From Balneolales bacterium (lineage in GTDB: Bacteria; Bacteroidota; Rhodothermia; Balneolales; Natronogracilivirgulaceae), in the NCBI GenBank assembly GCA_007127665.1, contig SKYY01000101.1:1-6331 (forward strand): a stretch of DNA of 6,331 nucleotides. The letters run 5' to 3'. The notes under the pieces are model-generated. The model was not told where the DNA came from. It ran no database searches and saw nothing but the letters and a program-made list of their open reading frames with translations. Within the stretch, counting starts at the first letter, position 1; every line of letters starts with the position of its first letter. This document shows positions 1 through 4,910 of the stretch, piece by piece. A program made the translations under genes and the position numbers.

Positions 1-1
1 C

Positions 2-1876
2 GGCGGACTCACGCTCTATGCACCCGATGGTGTCTCGGCACAGGTGTTCAAGTTCGAAATGAACGGCAACGAAAATGGCCTGTTTGGCGAGCCTGAAATC
101 ATCGGACTTGACGTGGTTGATGCTGGTGCCAGCCCGGCTGTCGCGCCTCTGGCCGACGGGAGGTTCTTCTGGACTGCAAGTGGGCATAATGTACATTTCT
201 TCGAAGCTGATGGCACTCACATCGGTCAAGTCTCCAGTGAAATCGCTGCGACCAGCTCCACCGCGCTGCGTTTCATCGGAACAGAAGGAGATGACTACCT
301 GCTGGCAGTGTATCAGCATGGCCACGTGTCACCTGTAGGTGAAAATGAGAATATTCGCGTGGTTCGCATTCCCGGCGGCGACCTTGAGGAAGCTGTTGTG
401 GAATTCATCACACCGTCGATGCGCGGCACGACCAACCCGAACGGCACCGGTGCAGTTGACCTGGTCCTGCTGGACAACGGTAACTTCAACCTGTTTGTCC
501 TTGGAACCAACAACGGTATCGGCGGTTATAATGTCACACGACTTGACGTTACATTCCCCGACTACAGCAAGGAACTCGAGTTTATGCCATTGGCACAAGC
601 CCGGGCCCTGCCTGATGGACGTATGGCCATGGTCAAAGGTATGGTCAACTCCACTGACTTCGGATTTGGTGTGGCCGACTACTTCATCCAGGATGAATCC
701 GGCGGTCTGAACGTAACCGACTTCGTGGAAGGTGGTGCGCAGAAAGGCACAGTAGTTGAGCCCGGTGACAGCATCATCATAATGGGTGAAATCGCCACTT
801 TCCGCAATCAGCGCAACATAGAAGTCGGAAGCTTCGAGATCACAAGCCGCGACAACCCGTTGCCCGAGCCGATCGTGATCGAGGGCTCCGATATGGTCGC
901 TGAGTCCGAATTCCAGGGCATGCGCGTACAGCTTCGCAATATGTATATCATCGAAGAAGATATAGATGCATGGCCTGAGGACGGAGTCGACACCGGAAGT
1001 GGTGTTAACATCCGCATCACCAGCGAGGCCGAGGCCGATACGTTTGTTGTGAGACTGGCCCGTAACAACACCGCTTTCGGCGAAGGTGCGGGTCAGCCCC
1101 TGCCTCCGGCAGTATTCCATATCACTGGTACCATGGGGCAGTTTCAGCAAACAACCCAGCTGTTTCCGTTCTTTGCCGATGATATTGTACCAGCAGCCGA
1201 GATCAACTGGGCCAACCTGCAGTGGCCGCCGCAAGGGGACATTAAAGAAGGCGAAGAATTCATCGTCTACGCCCAGATTTATGTCGAAGGTATCACCGAT
1301 GTTTCCGATGAAGCATCTGAGGATATCCAGGCGTGGATCGGTGTGAACACCGAGAATTTGGCGCCGACAGCAGACGGCTGGACCTGGATTGAGGCCGAAT
1401 TCAATGAAGATAAAGGCAACAACCATGAATACATGGCCGATATCGGATCAGGTCTGCCCGTAGGTACGTACTACTACGTGAGCCGGTTCCAGCTTCAGGA
1501 ATTCGACTTTGTCTATGGTGGATTCTCTGGCGGTTTCTGGGATGGTGAAAACAATGTCTCCGGACAACTCACCGTAGCTGAGCCGACCGATGCCGAACTG
1601 GCTGATATTCCGATGGAATTCGGAATCGATCAGAACTATCCGAACCCGTTCAACCCGGTAACCAATATCCAGTATGCCGTTCCTCAAACGGCACTTGTCA
1701 CGATAGAGGTATTCAGCGTGACCGGACAACGGGTTGCAACACTGGTTAACGAAACACGTGATGCAGGCTATCATACCGTCAGCTTCGATGCAAGCAGACT
1801 CGCCAGCGGCGTGTACATCTATCGTATGCGGGCTGCCGACTTCACCCAGACGAAAAAGCTTATGCTCGTCAAGTAA
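2..1876 (+). CDS. Secreted multidomain protein with OB-fold-like, Ig-like and T9SS sorting domains (5' end missing)
   Basis: The frame is open to the left edge, so the true start lies outside the window. An internal GTG at 44 is not a convincing start because coding sequence continues upstream of it. 624 residues are visible. Residues 1-195 carry loose repeats of the type DGRFFW, GDDYLLAVYQ and NGNFNLFVLG, which look like beta-propeller blades or a DUF4623-like region (tentative). Residues about 197-396 match an OB-fold-like module seen in secreted FCB proteins: DYFIQDESGGLNV, then GDSIIIMGEIATF, then a closing ITGTMGQF. Residues about 399-527 form an Ig-like module with WANLQWPP, GTYYYVSRF and FWDGENNVSG. 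Residues 539-624 are a type A T9SS sorting domain with QNYPNPFNP, a GQRVATLVNE strand, SGVYIYRM and terminal KLMLVK. Family knowledge predicts export by the Sec pathway and then the T9SS, with the C-terminal domain removed at the cell surface. I see no catalytic motif, so the function is unknown. TAA stop at 1874-1876, 30 bases before a strong hairpin. Confidence 0.9.
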   Translation, partial: GGLTLYAPDGVSAQVFKFEMNGNENGLFGEPEIIGLDVVDAGASPAVAPLADGRFFWTASGHNVHFFEADGTHIGQVSSEIAATSSTALRFIGTEGDDYLLAVYQHGHVSPVGENENIRVVRIPGGDLEEAVVEFITPSMRGTTNPNGTGAVDLVLLDNGNFNLFVLGTNNGIGGYNVTRLDVTFPDYSKELEFMPLAQARALPDGRMAMVKGMVNSTDFGFGVADYFIQDESGGLNVTDFVEGGAQKGTVVEPGDSIIIMGEIATFRNQRNIEVGSFEITSRDNPLPEPIVIEGSDMVAESEFQGMRVQLRNMYIIEEDIDAWPEDGVDTGSGVNIRITSEAEADTFVVRLARNNTAFGEGAGQPLPPAVFHITGTMGQFQQTTQLFPFFADDIVPAAEINWANLQWPPQGDIKEGEEFIVYAQIYVEGITDVSDEASEDIQAWIGVNTENLAPTADGWTWIEAEFNEDKGNNHEYMADIGSGLPVGTYYYVSRFQLQEFDFVYGGFSGGFWDGENNVSGQLTVAEPTDAELADIPMEFGIDQNYPNPFNPVTNIQYAVPQTALVTIEVFSVTGQRVATLVNETRDAGYHTVSFDASRLASGVYIYRMRAADFTQTKKLMLVK

Positions 1877-1906
1877 GGTCTGCCTGTACTACTTTGCATG
1901 AGGTAC

Positions 1907-1943
1907 AAAAAGGGTACTTCCCGAATTGGGAAGTACCCTTTTT
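1907..1943 (+). terminator. Rho-independent terminator, perfect 16-bp stem, possibly bidirectional
   Basis: The left arm AAAAAGGGTACTTCCC (1907-1922) and right arm GGGAAGTACCCTTTTT (1928-1943) are perfectly complementary around a 5-base loop GAATT. The right arm ends in five T, and the left arm begins with five A. The hairpin could therefore act on either strand, although no minus-strand gene is visible downstream to need it. It lies 30 bases after the stop codon of the upstream gene and should end that transcript. Confidence 0.88.
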
Positions 1944-2144
1944 CAATACCGGGTGCAGTACATCATATCCCCGATAATCCAAGTGTCTGTGATAATGCCA
2001 ATAGCTTCATGAAGATTGAATAATTTGTAACAAAACTGCTGCGTTGTACTCTTATTTCCAAGGACAATCGGCATTTGATACCGAATCTTCATTTTGCAGC
2101 GATTTCCCCATAAATAGATATCAGCAATAAAACAGTGTAACCAC
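1944..2144. other. Intergenic leader of the cohesin-domain gene; no gene seen
   Basis: About 200 bases of AT-rich sequence between the terminator and the next ATG. The only open frame here, on the minus strand, runs into the terminator and the start of the next gene and has no recognisable protein features. The promoter of the downstream gene should lie here, but I found no element I would stake a position on. TCATTTTG at 2089-2096 matches the Bacteroidota -7 pattern TAnnTTTG at all but one base, but no TTG lies at the expected -33 distance. Confidence 0.45.
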
Positions 2145-4595
2145 ATGAAAAACATAATTCTACAGATCTTTTTAGCATTCCTTGTTACTATTACCGGTGC
2201 TGCTTCCGTGTACTCTCAAAATGTAACCCTCGATTTCGGAGGAGATATTCAAGGAGATCCCGGAGATCAGATCACGGTTTCGGTAACAACAAGCGACCTT
2301 TCAAATTTGGATGTCAGTGCCTTTCGATTTGAGATAAGTTTTGATAACGATCTGGTTGACATCGTTACTTCTGATATTACAAGAGGCGCCTTGATACCGT
2401 CGGGGAGCGGTTTCTTCAACAGAAATGTAACCGACGACAATCGTATACTCGTTGCCTTTGCAAGTGTCGATGCTATTGAAGGCTCGGGTGAGCTTTTCCG
2501 GTTTACATTTACCATGAAAGATGCGGGCTTTAATCCCGAAGGTCTGATTGTATCAGATGTTTTGCTTGGAAATCTGGATATTGAGCAAGACGTAACGCCC
2601 TCCATCCCTCATGAAATTGCAATTTTGTCCGGCCAACCGGTTGATGCCGTTTTTCTGAATATCCCGGAAACGGAAGGCACACGAAACCAGAATATTTCCA
2701 TTCCTGTTGAAACAAATGACCTTGGTCCCCTGAATATCGCCTCTTTTGAGCTGGATATCGCATACAACGAAAATATCGTACAATTCACGGGTGTTGATAA
2801 CACGGGAACAGTGACAGAAGACGGAGTCCTTGAATTCGCAACTCCGGAACCCGGTTTGCTTAAAATCAGCGTTGCCTTTTCAGAACCACCCGAAAATGGA
2901 AATGTACTGGTGAATTTGAATGCGACCTTGCTGGCTCAGGCAGAAAATTCTCCCCTCGCTTTTGCAAGTACCTTGTTTCAAAATATTAACGGCGACCCGG
3001 TCAATGTCACCACCTCTGACGGAACCCTGAATGTCTCTGCCAATGTCCCGCCTGAATTTGAGACTGTTCTTGAGGATACGTCTGTCTCGGAAGAAGAAGC
3101 TTTTTTTTTCCAATACGAAGCAGTGGATTTGAACAACGATGAGCTTTCTTTTACCCTCTTGGATGGACCTGACGGCGCTACAGTAGACCCCGCTACCGGA
3201 ATATTTCAATATGAGCCGGAATTTGGTGATGCCGGTATCTACACCGTTCAGGTTGGTGTTACAGACGGCATCATTGATCAACCGGTCACTACATCGGCCG
3301 TCCTTACGGTATTGGCCGTGAACCGGGCACCGGAATTCGTCGATGTACTCCCCGATACCTCCACTGAAGAGGGCCGGTTACTTGAATTTACCTATACTGC
3401 CTTCGACCCGGATGTGGAACTGGGCCGCGATGAACTTGCCTTCAGTCTTGACGATGCACCAGATGGTGCAACTATTGACGTTGAAACTGGTGAATTTCGA
3501 TGGACTCCGGAGCCTCACCATACCGGAGAGCATATGATCCGGGCAGTGGTGACAGATACGTTCGGTGCCTCTGATACAACTACGGCAGTGGTGTCGGTGG
3601 ATGCATTTGCCATGGCGCAAATAATCCACAATGCCGCCGACCCCGCGGCCGCCTCGGTTGACATTTACGTCAACGGCCAACTGTTTGTTAGTGAGCTTGC
3701 GTTCCGCGAAGCCACGCCGTTTGTCGATGTTCCGGCCAACACCGCTCTGGACCTCGCCATCTATCCGGCCGGATCCGATGCCGGTGACACCGATCCGGTA
3801 TTCAGCATGGAAGGTGTGGAGTTTGCCTTTGGCGGTACCTATACCGTGATTGCCAACGGAGTTTTGGGTGAAGGCTTTGCAGCCAACCCTGATGGCGTGG
3901 GAACCGACTTCAACTTGTTTATTGTTGAAGAGCCTGCCACAGAGGCACCCACTGGAGAAGTAAGCTTCTTCATCTGGCACGGCGTGCCCGATGCCCCGGC
4001 AGTTGACGTGTGGGTAGCCGAAGGCCCGTTGCTGGCCGATGGAGCTGCTTACACCGAATTCACAGATGTCATTACCGTTGATGCGGACGAATACACCCTT
4101 TATCTGGGTGTTGAAGGATCAGCAGCGACCGGAGAAGCATTGTTCAAATTTGTTGCTGATCTGTCAGGTGCCGGCGGATTGGGAGCAGCCGTATTGGCTT
4201 CTGGATTCCTGTCACCTGAAAACAATGAGAACGGTTCAGTAATGGGACTTCTTGTGGCACTGCCTGACGGTACCACCCTGCTGTTGGATGCTCTTGAGCC
4301 CACAAGTACCGAACAATTGACTGAATTACCGAACGAATTCAAACTTGAGCAAAACTACCCGAACCCGTTCAACCCGTCAACCAATATTGTGTTCAGCGTG
4401 CCGCAACAAGTACATGTGAGCATTGATGTTTATGCCATCAATGGACAAAAAATCATGTCCCTTGTCAACGAAATACGCCAGCCGGGCCAGTATGAAGTGA
4501 CTATGGATGGATCCCAACTGTCGAGTGGAATCTATTTGTACAGAATGACGGCCGGGGAATTCTCACAGACAAGAAAGTTGATGCTCGTGAAATAG
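2145..4595 (+). CDS. Secreted modular protein: 2 cohesin-like, 2 Ig/cadherin-like, 2 DUF4397-like domains and T9SS sorting domain
   Basis: A complete protein of 816 residues. The start is set by an in-frame TAG at 2115 and by a clear Sec signal peptide: MKN, a hydrophobic stretch at about 4-19, and cleavage near VYSQ at 22-25. There is no Shine-Dalgarno sequence, only an A-rich AATAAAACAG upstream, as is common in Bacteroidota-like bacteria. Two cohesin-like domains follow at about 27-145 and 168-298; both have an FELDIAYN/FRFEISFD-type strand and an early PGDQITVSV or NQNISIPVE strand. Two putative-Ig/cadherin-like repeats lie at 302-392 and 395-487, two DUF4397-like repeats at 490-595 and 604-715, and a type A T9SS sorting domain at 731-816 (QNYPNPFNP to KLMLVK). 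There is no enzyme motif, so an adhesive, scaffold or binding role on the cell surface is inferred. Cohesin-like domains in this group often lack a known dockerin partner, so a cellulosome-like role is unproven. The protein is strongly acidic with very few lysines. Hairpins on both sides suggest a single-gene transcript. Confidence 0.93.
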   Translation: MKNIILQIFLAFLVTITGAASVYSQNVTLDFGGDIQGDPGDQITVSVTTSDLSNLDVSAFRFEISFDNDLVDIVTSDITRGALIPSGSGFFNRNVTDDNRILVAFASVDAIEGSGELFRFTFTMKDAGFNPEGLIVSDVLLGNLDIEQDVTPSIPHEIAILSGQPVDAVFLNIPETEGTRNQNISIPVETNDLGPLNIASFELDIAYNENIVQFTGVDNTGTVTEDGVLEFATPEPGLLKISVAFSEPPENGNVLVNLNATLLAQAENSPLAFASTLFQNINGDPVNVTTSDGTLNVSANVPPEFETVLEDTSVSEEEAFFFQYEAVDLNNDELSFTLLDGPDGATVDPATGIFQYEPEFGDAGIYTVQVGVTDGIIDQPVTTSAVLTVLAVNRAPEFVDVLPDTSTEEGRLLEFTYTAFDPDVELGRDELAFSLDDAPDGATIDVETGEFRWTPEPHHTGEHMIRAVVTDTFGASDTTTAVVSVDAFAMAQIIHNAADPAAASVDIYVNGQLFVSELAFREATPFVDVPANTALDLAIYPAGSDAGDTDPVFSMEGVEFAFGGTYTVIANGVLGEGFAANPDGVGTDFNLFIVEEPATEAPTGEVSFFIWHGVPDAPAVDVWVAEGPLLADGAAYTEFTDVITVDADEYTLYLGVEGSAATGEALFKFVADLSGAGGLGAAVLASGFLSPENNENGSVMGLLVALPDGTTLLLDALEPTSTEQLTELPNEFKLEQNYPNPFNPSTNIVFSVPQQVHVSIDVYAINGQKIMSLVNEIRQPGQYEVTMDGSQLSSGIYLYRMTAGEFSQTRKLMLVK
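2223..3038 (+). repeat. Two cohesin-like domains in tandem
   Basis: Residues 27-145 and 168-298 of the encoded protein share the layout of a cohesin fold. An opening strand (VTLDFGGDIQG or VFLNIPETEG) is followed by a GD/RNQ turn and a strand ITVSVTT or ISIPVET. Then comes DLSNLDVSAFRFEISFDNDL in the first copy and DLGPLNIASFELDIAYNENI in the second, followed by later strands with ILVAFAS or LKISVAFSE. The two copies are clearly related but much diverged. The domain name rests on pattern recognition only. Confidence 0.72.
3048..3605 (+). repeat. Two putative-Ig/cadherin-like repeats in tandem
   Basis: Residues 302-392 and 395-487 are two related repeats. They share an opening PEF..VL.DTS.EE, a DELSFTL or DELAFSL strand, a diagnostic GPDGATVDPATGIFQYEP or APDGATIDVETGEFRWTP segment, and a closing VGVTDG or AVVTDT strand. 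This is the typical He_PIG/cadherin-like pattern of bacterial surface proteins, where such repeats mostly act as spacers or calcium-stiffened stalks. Confidence 0.8.
3612..4289 (+). repeat. Two DUF4397-like domains in tandem
   Basis: Residues about 490-595 open with AQIIHNAADPAAASVDIYVN and residues about 604-715 with FFIWHGVPDAPAVDVWVA. The H-x-x-x-D-x-P/A-x-V-D-V/I-Y/W-V signature marks DUF4397, a domain of unknown function common in secreted bacterial proteins. Each copy continues with a YTVIANG or YTLYLGV strand. DNA here is GC-richer than in the cohesin half of the gene. Confidence 0.75.
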
Positions 4596-4607
4596 TATCG
4601 ATCGATA
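4596..4607. repeat. 12-bp perfect palindrome directly after a stop codon
   Basis: TATCGATCGATA starts at the base immediately after the TAG stop at 4593-4595. It contains two overlapping ATCGAT units. A second, shorter palindrome ATGATCAT follows at 4616-4623. No function is evident. It could be a protein-binding or methylation-prone site, or chance. Confidence 0.5.
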
Positions 4608-4625
4608 GCGCGGATATGATCATGA

Positions 4626-4659
4626 CAAGGGGCAGCTTGCTTTTGCAAGCTGTCCCTTG
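4626..4659 (+). terminator. Stable 15-bp hairpin, likely terminator of the cohesin-domain gene
   Basis: The left arm CAAGGGGCAGCTTGC (4626-4640) pairs with the right arm GCAAGCTGTCCCTTG (4645-4659) around a TTTT loop. The stem is complete apart from one G-U wobble. It lies 30 bases after the stop codon. Unlike the hairpin after the upstream gene, no T-run follows (TGTAATATTG comes next). It may therefore be a weak intrinsic terminator or a 3'-end stabilising structure. Confidence 0.65.
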
Positions 4660-4910
4660 CTGTAATATTGTCACGTCATGTGCCTCGTTTCCTTTAGTAG
4701 TACCCTGCATTATTAAATTGATTCTCACTGCAGACCCATGCTGTCCGGTTGGCCTCGATTGACAGTAAACCGGGGCTTGTGATTCCATTGCCCTATGGGA
4801 ATAAAAAAAACCGGAATTTCTGGCCTTCAGACTGGACGCTCCGACATAAATCATTAACGCAGAATCATTACCTTGTTGTTGACCACAAATCTGCTAAAAA
4901 GTCTGTCTTC
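4660..4910 (+). promoter_or_regulatory. Leader region of the GH13 gene; no gene seen
   Basis: About 250 bases without a credible gene. The GH13 frame is open back to a TGA at 4719, but its upstream part looks non-coding. Visible elements are a TTGACA at 4759-4764 with no acceptable -10 at 17 bases, an inverted repeat ATTCC/GGAAT at 4782-4802, a run of eight A at 4803-4810, and the direct repeat listed separately. The amylase promoter is expected here, but no element defines it firmly. Confidence 0.4.
4849..4872 (+). repeat. Spaced direct repeat AATCATTA(A/C)C upstream of the GH13 gene
   Basis: AATCATTAAC at 4849-4858 and AATCATTACC at 4863-4872 are identical in nine of ten bases and start 14 bases apart. 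They lie 39-62 bases before the ATG. Two equally oriented copies at this distance resemble binding sites for a transcription factor, but two copies in AT-rich sequence can also arise by chance. Confidence 0.35.

Noticed and set aside
329..1426. Minus-strand open frame of 365 codons opposite the first gene
   Set aside because: It lies entirely antisense to a recognisable multidomain protein. Its translation shows no domain pattern, and no leader or promoter supports it.
1943..2155. Minus-strand 70-codon frame in the first intergenic region
   Set aside because: It begins inside the next gene's signal-peptide codons and ends in the terminator. The composition is Cys/Met/Ile-rich without a motif, so a small gene cannot be supported.
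3378..3980. Minus-strand open frame of 200 codons opposite the Ig-like/DUF4397 part
   Set aside because: It is antisense to clear domain repeats and has no recognisable protein pattern.
4759..4787. TTGACA as a sigma70-type -35 box before the GH13 gene
   Set aside because: At 17 bases spacing the -10 position reads ATTCCA, which is a poor match, and FCB bacteria generally use a different promoter consensus.
4501..4854. Minus-strand 117-codon frame across the second intergenic region
   Set aside because: It overlaps the sorting-domain end of the upstream gene and runs through the hairpin, with no domain or signal peptide.
4722..4910. Extending the GH13 start upstream within the open frame (for example GTG at 4779)
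   Set aside because: The frame stays open to the TGA at 4719, but an upstream start would bury the clear signal peptide that begins at the ATG at 4911.
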